Shown here: one piece after another, positions 23,543 to 35,058 of the stretch
Layout of the letters: each line of letters opens with the position of its first letter
Position numbering within the stretch: position 1 is the stretch's first letter
Source of the DNA: Clitopilus passeckerianus
Lineage: Eukaryota > Basidiomycota > Agaricomycetes > Agaricales > Entolomataceae
DNA length: 64,000 nt
Direction: 5' to 3'
Assembly (NCBI GenBank): GCA_944990035.1
Contig: CALYLX010000070.1
Coordinates: 117,718-181,717 of the forward strand
Notes under the pieces: model-generated
Database searches by the model: none
What the model saw: the letters and a program-made list of their open reading frames with translations, nothing else
What the model was told of the DNA's origin: nothing
Program-made: the position numbers and the translations under genes

Positions 23543-24682
23543 CCGAGTTGGTCCTCAACTGTCCTCTTTGCATCTGGGCCGATCTCGAGTAGAGGCGTTG
23601 TAAGACTTTGAAATACTGTAACATGTAAATTGCAATGAAAATGGAATTATCTGCTATCCTCTTCGCCTTCGATTTTCGTTCAGCCGGTCCGATGCAACGT
23701 TTGGAATATCACTCAGCATAGGAGTTCAGTGGCGTCCCGACGGGATAACTTGGCTGAAAAGAGCAACAACTCCAACAATGTGCGATTAGCGAGCGTACCA
23801 CATGCTATTCGATCGCACTGAAAACAGCCGTGAAATTAATGTTGTGCAGAGACTAGGAAGGAATAGCTTGCAGCCTTGAGGCTCACTCTGGCGTAGCGTA
23901 AAACCTTGCATGAAACATGACGGGTCCTCAAACGCTGCAAAAATTACGGTCCCTCATTCATGTTGGATTGAAGGCCCTACGCCACCAACACAAGTCGGTC
24001 AGTTTTCCTGGATCTGTCAAAAGGTGACATTATATTAAAAAAGCCCTCGGGCCTCGCCAATTGAGCCATCGGGACAATTATCATCAGAAGAAAGTTTGAT
24101 GATCGTTGAGCATCTGACGACGCAAAAATAGCGGGGTAAAGTGTGAGCGCATCTGAATCTGCAAGGGTATTTTCCCTCGCAATACATTTGTATGACATCG
24201 TTGAAAGTTAGTCGATGTTCGAACTTGATACGACTCCAAGTTTTGATCTTCGTCTCAGACTGATAGCCACTAAGAGGCTACCCTTGGCGCCAGTCATGAA
24301 AAATTGACATATGCACATGCTCGCGTGCGAGGGTGCCTGGGTGAATCCTTGAGCCGCGAATAATGATCGGCTGTAGTGACCGACATAGGCCAGATGGAGG
24401 TAATCTAATCTAATCTTTGGAGATTATGGGGCATCTCCAGGGTTGCGCCTTCTAAAATCCAAAAGAGGTCCAAGGACCCGCTGTGAGCGCAACCTTATTC
24501 AGGAACTTGCGCCCCATCCGGTCTCCCGGTCTTTTGAAATTTCTTTGCGGACACATGATTTACCCAACTCGCAAAATGAAGTGCTTCCGAGTAACCAACA
24601 CTATTAGAGCTACGGGAACTGGGGAACTTGACGACTCGCTTCGGCGCCGCTTTCCAACTCTCTTTCATCTGTTTGGACCAAT
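23543..24682. other. intergenic, no supported gene
   Basis: 1.1 kb with only short frames. A short direct repeat of TAATC units occurs near 24401-24416. No recognised RNA gene or mobile element was seen. Confidence 0.5.
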
Positions 24683-26600
24683 ATGACACTTATCGACGCT
24701 ACCATAGGTGCTATCTATCTGGGCTGCATGTGCGCAGCACTGTGAGTAGTTACCCCCTGCTCAATGACTACGATGAGGAATTGACCCCCCTCTGCTCAGG
24801 CTATATGGCGCCACCAATCTGCAGGTCTACATTTACTTCAAGAATTATCCTAAGGACTACAAGTATCAAAGAGTTTGCGTAAGTCGATGCGCCATAATAG
24901 CATTGCTTACTCTGATTTATATGTTTCTCACAGGTTGGCATTTTATGGTGAGCACTAGCCTCTTTGTTGTGTCGATGAAGACTCAACGAGCCTAGGATGC
25001 TGGACACGCTTCATTTGTGCTTCACCATCGCCGCAGTCTATCATTACTCAGTTACCCACTTTGGTGACCCACGCGAGCTCTTGAAGCTAGTTTGGTGAGT
25101 TCACAACATATCTTTCGCATTCAGGGCACTAATATTTTTCCAGGCCGCTAAAGGTTAGTGTCGGTCTGCTACAGAGGTACGGTTGTCTGACTGGGGGCTG
25201 TCAATAGGCGCAGATTGGAGTCAATGTAAGTCCCTCTCCTTACTTGTATGATTCTTTCGACCGACAGCATCGCAGTGTGTCATCGTTGTCACTGTTCAGG
25301 TCCTGTACGCTTTCAGGGTATATAAACGTTTGTTATTCGTCCCTCGCCGTTCCGTTCTCGTCTAACTTTCTCCCAGTGGGTCGCCATTTCAACTGGACAT
25401 GGCCCATCGTCGTGGTACGTACTTCGGAACCTTTTCTAGTCTTCTGAAGTCGCTAAATAAATGGTCTAGGGGTCTCTCGTCACTGTTGGGGGTGGTTAGT
25501 AGAAGTCTATTCCTCCCTTATTGTTATGTTCTAAAATTTTATTCCTACGTTCATTAGCTGTTGCTCTCAGTAAGTCCTCCCCTCAGTCTATTTTTCTAGC
25601 TCTCCTGACTCACCCTTTCTTTGTCAGTGTTGATTATCAAAGTGTACGTTTCCACGTCGTCTTTTATCCGTAATTATTCCAACGCTCGTCCGCAGCGCTC
25701 AGGCTGAGACTTTCCATGGATTGAGGGAGATCTCTGTGAGTAACCAAATAGCCGGCGCCTCGGACTCGGGTGAACTAATGCAGTTGCCCATTTAACAGTG
25801 GGTGGTCTACATCCCCTTAGCGGTGTTGACAGCTATCGACGGCGCCATTGCGACCGCCATGTGGTACTACCTTTCCAGAAGCAAGACAAGCTTTGAAAGG
25901 TGAGTTCTGGCGTTCTCCGGCCGCTCGACAGCGTGTACTAATTCTACGATAAAGGACCAACCATATAATCATCACCATTATCCGATTGTCCTTTGCCTCC
26001 GGATTCTTGACAAGTGCAGCCTCACTTGCTGCGTTGATCGCGGTTAGTCTATGTGTGCAGCTGCTCTTCACCAAAAAATTCTGATCTTCCCATTAGTACG
26101 CCACAATGGCAAACAATCTTGTGTTCCTCGGCATTGAGTTTTTGTTGACTAAACGTATGTGCCTTGATTTCTATTGACCCAAGGATGACCTCACCAAGTG
26201 ATACCCAGTCTATGTTGTCAGCTATGTCACGATGTGAGGGCAATTTCATCCCCTTCTAGAAGCAAAATCTCATTCTTTCCTAGGTTGAACGCACGGTCAC
26301 CAAGCAACTATGCTTCAGACTCTTCTGTGGGCGATAGCTCTGCCAACATCTCCAAGATCGTCAACATTCAAACAACGACATCTGTGCACATCTCTCCGAG
26401 CGAACCATATACTCCAACTGACAAGGTATGCTTCCCCTACACTAGAAATGTCGTCTGCCCGGGTATTGACAACTTTGTAGAATTCCATACCACTTAGCCC
26501 AACTGCTCGCTCCTTCGCCTCACGGCAGAATGAGATCAAGTGGCAATCAGACTCTAACGGATATTCCGACAGTGAGCATGAGTTGAAGCATGCTGTATAA
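24683..26600 (+). CDS. DUF6534 seven-transmembrane protein, copy B
   Basis: Eighteen exons join in phase to 331 residues: 24683-24741, 24800-24878, 24934-24947, 24996-25094, 25144-25153, 25208-25225, 25276-25327, 25377-25414, 25470-25494, 25558-25569, 25628-25643, 25696-25735, 25799-25899, 25955-26042, 26097-26154, 26209-26233, 26284-26425 and 26481-26600. The protein runs from MTLIDATIGAIYLGCM through YGATNLQVYIYF, LWMLDTLHL, YAFRVYKLGRHFNWTWPIVV and ERTNHIIITII to VFLGIEFLLTKLYVVSY. Seven hydrophobic helices are followed by a Ser-rich cytoplasmic tail of ~90 residues. It is clearly paralogous to copy A, with most internal exon lengths identical. Copy A has one extra intron where B has a single 88-nt exon (60+28 in A). 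Function is unknown for the family; a sensory or structural membrane role is only a guess. Confidence 0.87.
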
Positions 26601-27454
26601 TTATTATCCCATCGTCTTTCAAGCGGTGAGGTTAAAACCCTAGATATATCCCTACAAAGGGAATTTATTGTGCTATCGTTATCCTGTACAATACAATATC
26701 AGTCACTCGTTTAATGGATCCGGCGGACTTTATGTACCACATTCATTATCTCCCGGAAACTCTGACCTTTAGGTAGAACTTTTTTAATACGTAGCACTAA
26801 TGTAAGGACTTTGGGCAAAGTCCTGCCTTGGCCGATAGTCAGGTACTGCAAAAATACCACAACAGTTCTTGTCCCTTGTACAGGCCAATTTTTCTTGTTC
26901 AAAAATAGAAAACACTACCTTACGAAAGCCTTCTTGACTGGGGGAAAATTATCTGCGGCTGTTCGTTTAACCCAAGCACCGTTCCCTCGAACTGTATCCC
27001 TCGCTACAGTCAGAATAAATATGTGGGAATGTTGATCCCGATTGCCCTTCCATACGATTCACCGAATACACTTGATTCCCCTCACAGACAATACGATTAG
27101 AGACCTGTCTCTGCTAATGCTAACACTTTAACTACCTTCATTGGCATTTTGTGGGTTATAGCTTGCCATTTTGCTGGCTGAGTTAAGATAGGAAGATGGT
27201 TTCTCCCGTCAAGGCGAAATATATGGTTCCAAAGCCGTCACATCATATTGGTTCAGTTACACATGAGGGCTTTTACATACACCGTGAAGGTAGCAGGTAA
27301 ATAATAGGGCCACTTGATCGGTCAGGCCAGTGGGTATTGAGCACAAAGAACAAATAAGGAGAGGATATAAGTGGTAAATTAAACCAACAAGAAGATTAGG
27401 TCGGATGAAATGGTGAAGTACGAAGTCCAGTCCAACAGAAGCACGAAATATAAA
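26601..27454. other. intergenic between convergent genes; contains a short perfect hairpin
   Basis: No supported gene. At 26805-26824 the arms AGGACTTT and AAAGTCCT flank a GGGC loop. A minus-strand frame at 26711-26902 of 63 codons has no recognisable family. This could be a decayed mobile-element fragment but nothing confirms it. Confidence 0.4.
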
Positions 27455-29912
27455 TCACTGCCTCGAGTAGACATCCTATGAAAACAAAAGTCGGTAAAAG
27501 GCGCATTATGAACGGCACCACAAACAGACCTTGATCTCGCTCTCGAAATGCTTGGCTATCTTCGAACGCTGGATCTTCTGGGCAGCAGTGACGAACCCGT
27601 TCTCAGGCGTCCACTCCTCAGGCGTCAAAACGACAGCCTGCAAGGTCTCCTCGTACTTGAATCCACTCTTCTTGCCCAAAGCGTTGCACTCCTTCAGGAT
27701 CAGCTCCTTGATCTGGTCGTCTTCGCAAAGGTCGGCCAGGGACATCTTGCTCCAGTCTTGCCCGTTCTTCGGAGCTGGAAGCGCATGACGGAGATGGGCT
27801 TCGTGGGGAATGATGATAGCCAAAGGTTGCTTGGCGTCTTGGGAGGCGTGGACACACATGTTGTTCACCAAGTTGCAGGACTTGTAGATCGCTTCGAGCC
27901 TCTCAAGAGCGATGTACTACGCGGGAGGTTGTGGTCAGTCATGTTTCTTGAGTATATGCAGGATGGTCCTACCTCGCCGTTTGCCAGCTTGATGAGATTC
28001 TTCACACTGTAAAGAATCGAGTTAGCTGTCTCGACCTGCTAGCAAACTGTGACTTACCGGTCAATCAAAGAAATGGTTCCATCAGAGTTCCATTGGCCAA
28101 CATCACCAGTCCTCATCCAACCATCTTTGGTGAAAATGGTCTCGTCTTCATTGAGGTCAGGTCGCTTGAAGTAACCACTTGTGACAGAAGGACCACGGAT
28201 GCAAACCTCTCCTTGAGGGGGGTTGCTATCAGATTTGTAGCCGGCCTCCGCAACGTCTTTGAGCTTGATCTCGATGGACGGGACCGGTACACCGACAGAC
28301 TCATAGCGCATCAATTCAGGAGGGAGGATGGCGCACATGCCGCAGGACTCAGTCATACCATAACCTGACCACCAGAATTAGTGTCATCCGAGCCAAGCCA
28401 AAATCTATGCAATGTATGCGCACCTTGGATGACAGTGACGAGAGCGGTAGTCAAGAATTCTTGCGTATCCTTGCTGACACCAGCACCTCCGCTCAGGGCA
28501 ATCCTAAGTCGGCCGCCAGTCGCAGCCCGTACGTTGCCGAGAACGAGGGAATCTGCGAGTTGAGCAAGGATGGGGATGCCGGCCTTCTTCACTGCCATGG
28601 CACCGTAGAAAATGTTCTTCTTGAGCGCACCACCAGCATTGACCTTGGACAGGATACCCTTTCGGATAGTCTCCCAAACGGCTGGGACACCGCACATAAT
28701 GGTAGGCTTGAACTCGGCCAAGTCACCCCTGCAATTTCTCACCGAGGCGTCAGTGAGGGTCTTGACGCGTCCATATCCGGAGGGCATTCCGACGAAGAGC
28801 ATGCAAAGTTCGACGATGTACTCCAAAACGTGGGCAAGGGGAAGGTAGGCGAGATAGGCATCGTCGTATGTGAGATGGTGGCCAAGAAGAGTGTAGACTG
28901 CACCGACAGAGGCGATGAGGTTACTGTGTTTGATGATGACACCCTTGGGGTTTCCAGTGCTGCCACTGGTGTACATGATGCACGCGACATCATCCTTGGT
29001 GGGCTTCCTGGACTCAATGCTCTCTATGGGTTTGCTCTTACCCAGAGCCCGCACTTCGTCAATGTGCAGGACTTTGACGCCCTCCCGAACGGCATTAAGC
29101 TTGTCCACAATTCCTGCTTTAGGCTCGCCGTCGTAGATAACGAGTCGCACGCTCGGAGTGTTGGACAAGACCTTCTGGAGGGTCGGGAGCAGTTCAGCAT
29201 TGGTAAAGATACCGACACACTCCGGCTCGTTCAGTGAATGTGTAAGGCCGGCTTCACCAAGGGTATCGTATGCGGTGGCAATAGTTGTTCCAACGGACGA
29301 ACAACCATGCGCGATGAGCTGCCAGTTCGGACTAGCGAAAAATTTGAGTCAGCAATGCCGACCAAAATCAAAAGTTTTCAGGGATAACCCAAGAGCGAGA
29401 AAAGCTCCTCTCGGTAGCGTGTGCCACGAAGGAAGGGTGCCAGGGCAGTGGCTATGTGAAGAGTGGCATGAAGTCAATCGGACACACCTTGTGGCTGCAT
29501 ACACGTTGAAGACGTTTTCCTTCGTGATACCAAAGTCGACCAAGGCCCGAGAGATCTCAGAAGCACCGTCTTTGAATTCCAAGTAGTTGAGGTACTTGTA
29601 TTCACTGAGCTGGAAGTATTTCCATTTCTTCTTTTCGGTGACCTCCTTGCCGTCAACAACCTTCTTGACCTCCTTCTCTTCCTCCACAATATCAACGATA
29701 TCTCTCCAGCCAACAGCATTTCTGGTTCCGTGAACACGAGCAGCATAGAGCAGAACATCGTGAACAGTTTCAATGCCGTCGAAAGGTTGCGTCACCAAGT
29801 GCTCGGGTGACAATGCACATCGGCGAATTGGGCCTTCGCCTTCACCAGCTGGTTTAACCTCGACGGAGCCTTCCTTGTGGTATCCAGGCTTATTTGTGCG
29901 TATACGAGACAT
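27455..29912 (-). CDS. long-chain fatty-acid-CoA ligase (acyl-CoA synthetase, Faa1/Faa4 type)
   Basis: Six exons (minus: 29912-29488, 29331-28424, 28364-28058, 28006-27973, 27916-27530, 27475-27455) encode 693 residues, the size of yeast Faa1. The AMP-forming core shows MYTSGSTGNPKG (P-loop, ~28960), GVPAVWETIRKG, the acyl-adenylate motif GYGMTESCG split by an intron at ~28424/28364, GWMRTGDVGQW (~28110) and KNLIKLANGE near the swivel Lys. It activates long-chain fatty acids to CoA thioesters for lipid synthesis or beta-oxidation. No membrane anchor or clear peroxisomal signal is visible. The last exon adds only DVYSRQ. If the final intron is not removed, an alternative stop at 27506 adds six other residues. 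A peroxisomal acyl-CoA oxidase gene lies 12 kb to the right. Confidence 0.93.
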
Positions 29913-30537
29913 TGTGTTGTAGCTGAGGTTTGTGGTGGTAGCTAACGTGGAAGTGGGAGTTCACGGCACAGAGCCTACGAACCCCGCAGGCATTACACTT
30001 TTCGTTTGTTCGAGTTTGCCAGCATTGCCTCTAGCCCCATTCAATCAACAACGCGGCCCTGCTTGGGGAACATGAGCCTTGCTTGGAAATCTCTTACTGC
30101 GCTAATCCTTTGCTAATTTGTCACGAAAAGCGCTCGGTTTGTCTTGGGAATATGACCAGCCAGCTACTGCAGCACGGCGGCTTTGCCTCAATCGGCGGAC
30201 AAACCCAATCAGTCTCGTTGACCCTTGAGAGATTCTCCACACGTCGATCACTCAAGAGTACAACTTGAATCAGCAAATGCTCTACATGATGCTGAAGCTT
30301 GAATGCTATTCAGTACCATTCATGAGCTCTGAAAACTCGAGTGTCCCTACAAACGTCGACCCGAGTGCAACTCCTGTCTCGGGCTAAACCTCCAAGGTGT
30401 TGACAGGCATTACCGGTTAGATCAAAACATATGCAATTGACCTCTCTATGACATCAAATCCACACGAGGCCTGGGGCTTCGAGGTTCTGATGCGTGCTTA
30501 AGCGCTCAACACGAACTCAGGAATCGTAGCCTTGTGA

Positions 30538-30580
30538 ATTCTACGGATTCAGTAAATTCTACGGATTCAGTAAATTCTGG
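30538..30580. repeat. 18-bp tandem repeat, 2.4 copies
   Basis: The unit ATTCTACGGATTCAGTAA occurs twice head to tail (30538-30555 and 30556-30573) and is followed by a partial third copy starting ATTCTGG. The repeat is exact in its two full copies, so it is either young or constrained. Confidence 0.85.
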
Positions 30581-32189
30581 AGGCACTGAGGTTCGCAAAG
30601 CTTCAGAATTCTCTCGTAAGAAGGGCATTGAATTGACTGGATTCCTTGAGCTGTATGTCGCCAGGACCTGCCAAGGTAGACAGCCACTAGATGGTACCTT
30701 GTGTCCCAGCTATGATGGACATGTGAACCATGAGAACGACACAGCAGTTGTGGCACATATAACTTGGACACGGGACGCTTCAAGCAAATCGAGAAGTACA
30801 GTGGAGGACACTAGGGACGCGGTCGAACATACGCCAGTGCATGTGTTTCAACGCCACTTTTCGCTGTATCGACCAAACGTGATTCATGCCTGTTAGATCA
30901 TGGCGCAAATGGCTTTTTCGAAGCTACTAAGTAAGACCCGGGCCTTTCACAGATCAAGGGACATATTCATATGCTATTCCGAAGGCTACATTGGAAGGCT
31001 TCCCTGCTTAAAAATACAGCTGCACAATTACAACGCGTATCGTCCAAGTTTTAACAGATTGACGGAGCTTCCAGTGCATTCGATTCCGAGCACTTTCCAC
31101 CCCTCCATATTCCGAGTCGTACTTGTGGTTTGCATTTCTTCGGAAGGCCCGCTGTACCCCCACCAAAGCCACGTCTGTATCAAAAACCTTTTCGTTAACT
31201 TGACAATTGATTTTACTTTCCCCAAAAATGGTGACGCTGCTTCCATATGTTGTCTTCTCAAACTAGCCGTCAACTCCCAGTTGTTTTCCGAACCGGAAGC
31301 CTCGATAGACCCTTAGAATGGAGCGAAATCGGCTGGCTCATTCCTGCTCCACGAAGAACATACTTCGTTACCCTTGGGTAGATGCCCTCAAAATTTTTTG
31401 ATTTCATTCAGCAGGGTTTGTTTGAGTCAATCCGACAACCTGACTTGCACCAAGAAGCTTGTGAAGATTTGAGTTTCTAAGAACCATGACTAAGCCGAGG
31501 ATGTGACCTAGGCTCCGCGTCATATGACGGACGCGCTATTGACAGTTGTGTATTTCGAAGGCCATTCCCAACACTCATCTCACTCTCGAGCTGCCTGGCC
31601 ATGACTAAAGAACCAGGATCATCGTTATTTAGCTTTCTTTGCGGTCCTTACATTCCGAGAACTATATGATCTTTCTCCGTGTAGACTCGGTCTGTCCTTG
31701 AGCCAGGTATTGCATATGCAAAAGACGGGACTTGCCAGTATTGTCGATCTTTTGCAAGCGCGTCGTGCTGCTTCATGGCTCTATTCTGCCTCCACTACAC
31801 GTTTAAATCGTGACGATCCAACGTTTTTGACTCCCGTTCTCAGCAAACATGATCGATAAACAGACTCTTATTCCTCCGCATACCGTAAGATCTTGATCGA
31901 TATCGGGATCCTCCTCGATGAATCAAGATCGATATGATAGTGTGGTAAAGGAACGTTTAGAAAGTCGAGGCCTGGAGTTCAAAAACCACAACCACGGAAC
32001 GAGGCACCTCTTTTCCCTCTCTTCTATGCTTATCACCAGCTTCTCATGACTCTCTTGCTCCCTTCTTGGCTCGAGTCCAAAACACGATGCAATGGTACGC
32101 CTCGATCTTGACAGAACGTGTGGTTACTAGTCCGTTCTTGAACGGCCGTATGATTTCTTCTCTGATTCTCTGTCTGGATTACTTGATGA

Positions 32190-32846
32190 TTGCTCTGGAA
32201 TCGCCATTTGTTGCAGTGGGTCCCGGGCTCTTCCAATCATGATACCTCGACAGCTTTCGTTCGCCGAGTGACATCGGACAACGTGTTTCTATATGGTGCT
32301 GTCTGTACTCTAACTCGCCATTCCTCCTTGAGCTTAGTCGTCGTGACACCCGAATGGTCTGCGCTGCTATCCATTCCTGGCTGGCTTGCCACGTCTGCTC
32401 TGCCGCTGCTTACTTTTTGGGTCCGGCTCCACTCATGCAAACGTCCAAACGAGTACCACGCCATGCTGAACCTTTGCAATTCTTATCTGTATTCCGGCAT
32501 ATTCGGTATGAACATGCACACTAGGTCCGGCTATCGAGGTCTCGTGAAGCAGGCCCAAGCTATTCTTTCTTGGAGGAGTAATCACCGGACGCTGCCTTAC
32601 GATGGCGTTTCTCAAGCGCCCATACTCGGTCTGTTGATGAATTGGACAAGAGATGCCCCTTGCAGGCTTCAGATGGTCCGCGAAAGCGATCATCTCGTCT
32701 GCGCCAATGCGCTCAACGACAAGAGTTCGAAAGTGGCCCCAAGAAACTCACGAGGCATCTCGTTTCTATCTATGCTCAGGAACCTATCACTGGATCGCAG
32801 GCGGTCATGGCATCCAGTACCTGGTGATCTGTTGATCGTCTTTTAA
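32190..32846 (+). CDS. unsupported 218-codon open frame (hypothetical)
   Basis: This is the longest frame in the 5-kb gene-poor stretch. The predicted product is Ser/Leu-rich with one hydrophobic stretch (SIPGWLATSALPLLTFWV). No family, signal peptide or intron pattern like that of neighbouring genes was recognised, and overlapping frames on the other strand are also fairly long. It may be random. It is listed only because it is the best candidate for an orphan gene here. Confidence 0.12.
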   Translation: MLWNRHLLQWVPGSSNHDTSTAFVRRVTSDNVFLYGAVCTLTRHSSLSLVVVTPEWSALLSIPGWLATSALPLLTFWVRLHSCKRPNEYHAMLNLCNSYLYSGIFGMNMHTRSGYRGLVKQAQAILSWRSNHRTLPYDGVSQAPILGLLMNWTRDAPCRLQMVRESDHLVCANALNDKSSKVAPRNSRGISFLSMLRNLSLDRRRSWHPVPGDLLIVF

Positions 32847-35058
32847 TTAATTCATTCAATCTGGCCGTATACGACGTATCAAGGCATAGAATGCCGGTCG
32901 TGTGGAGGAGGCGATTGTTCAGCTGGATAACAGCCCACCTGTTGGCAAAGCTTACTGCTTCTGAATTGCGGACGTCCGCAGATGTTCTTCTGGAAAGTAG
33001 GGTCTCGGCTCCATTGCCACTGTCACTACGTGTAAACACGTAATAACCTGACGAAGATAAAGTTTGTTCAAGCCTAGAAATGCTAATACATTTCGTTTGA
33101 AAACCAGAACCAATGGCGATGAGTTTTCTTATCTTTCCCTGCCAAAACCTGGGCCACGTTCCACATCAAGTTCAACACTCAACGAGTAAGAAGACGAACG
33201 GTGTTACTCTTGAACTTCACAATTCACGAACACACGTGGGACGTTACCTTTGGGTGGACGGCAATGGGCGAATGCTGTGGTAGGTGGTGATTTCCTATTC
33301 AGCAAGCGGGCGTTTATCGATGAACTCTTATCGATCAAAGGGGTTTGGTTCGGCTCATTTAGCACCTGGACAATCGGTGGATTAGTCATTTGTTTCGGTG
33401 GTTTTGAACTGGTTCTGAGCCAGATGTCATTATCCCACTGGCGTTTCCTCCATGCATGTTTGCTGAGAAGGCACTCTTCTTTGGTCAAGGAAGCCACGAG
33501 ACCACATCAACTGGCATTCTTCGCGGGAAGGCATCTGCGAACGAGCTCAGCTTTCCTTTGTTCTCATTCGCTGCTGTGGTTTGCCCCTGTCTGGGGCTAT
33601 CTTCCATACAAGCTCCGTTTGCTACGCGCACGCGTATCATTGGGATGAGATGCCGATCCCCAAGCCAGCTGTTTTCATTTACCTGAAAGGTGGGTGCGAT
33701 GATGTCACTTCAAGCCGCTTTCCTTCCTTGGGCTAAGGCATGAAAGCCCAAAAACGAGGCTTCATTTCCTATGATATCTGGACACTCGGTTGCGAAAAGA
33801 CGACAGAAAACTTTCTACTTTACCTTGGGTTTTCTTGTCTAGCTCTGAAGAACTCAACGACCAAGTTTACACAGCCGCTGATTAGATTTGTTCTGCTCAT
33901 CATTTGCATCAGCTGGTCTTTCCGAAAACATGCCTCGAGGTGACATTCGTCTTCTATTCCTGGATCTTGTGACTGCGTTTCCCCGGAATCGAACATCGCA
34001 CTTCTCCCTGGAATCTAAGGCACATGCGTTTGCGGACACAGGGTTATGGGCATCTTCGCCTTGTGTTGTGGTGAACATCAAATGATAGAGCTGACTGGGG
34101 AGTCGTGACATCGAGAGAAGGGGTCTTTTGGATTCGTGGAGAGCTGAATACATAACAGCACCATGGAGCCAATTAATAACTACCAGCTGTATGAACAAAT
34201 TACTGGGGTGTAAAGTTGACAATGTGAATGTGAGTCATTGCTAATGTGAGATGAATTGTGAAGGGCTCTAACCCCGGCAATTGGTAGATTAATGGTCAGC
34301 AAAGCTTATCCTCGGATTGTAGAAGGCATTGGCATTGGTAGGTTTTCGATTGCGAACGGACTTCAAGGAGGATCAGAATAGCCTAGGAACAATATGGTCT
34401 CTCGCCTCGTGCTGGTTAGGTTGGAGAATGTCGCGTTGCCGTGGTCAAGAAGCCACGCATGGCGTGAGCTGAGGTGCCACAATGATGATCGAGATGTCTT
34501 CCTTCATTGAATCCACGAAGGCTTTATCTTTACTCTTACTCCTCTGGGGATAGTAACGTTCAGCAGGAAAGTTGTACAGATACGCGCCGGCCCAGAGCCG
34601 GGAAGAAGCTCCTTCTATTACACGAGGGAAAGGTGTGTCTACGGTGACTATTGCACTATCACTGGAGGCTAATACACGCCGAGCGCTGGCTGCGTGTATC
34701 AACGAGAATGGTATCTTGTCGAACACATGTAAGGATGTGCAATGGGGACTGAATGAGGCACAGGGACGTAAATGGGATTGCGGAATTGGATTACCCTTAG
34801 GTCGATTGATGTTGGGTCATTTGAGCTCGGTTTTCGGCTCGAATCAAATAGAAGAGTCATATGTGGTCCGGATTGTTGTTGGGAGAATGGGCGGAGACAG
34901 CGAAAAAGATGGGACCATTGACCGGAAGGACAGGACCGGAGTTTGTATATTTGCAAATCAATACATATTATATTTGCGTCTATACCCATTTTTCACATCT
35001 TAACTGTTGTTCCTTCACCGCGCTCAGTTTCTAACGACCACACACGTCCAGATTGAAT

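Larger units (their letters stand above)
29913..35058. other. 5.1-kb stretch without a supported gene
   Basis: Both strands were read for family motifs and consistent exon chains, and none was found. It contains an 18-bp tandem repeat (30538-30580), scattered frames of 60-220 codons and locally AT-rich parts. The outer ends carry the promoter of the acyl-CoA synthetase gene (left) and the 5' region of the GATA gene (right). It could hold a non-coding RNA, fast-evolving orphan genes or decayed repeats. Confidence 0.5.

Noticed and set aside
28407..29237. 276-codon plus-strand frame over the acyl-CoA synthetase
   Set aside because: It is antisense to a well-supported conserved exon and lacks any family match.
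33250..33648. 132-codon frame in the gene-poor block
   Set aside because: Overlapping frames in several phases are equally open, there is no family resemblance, and no intron pattern supports it.
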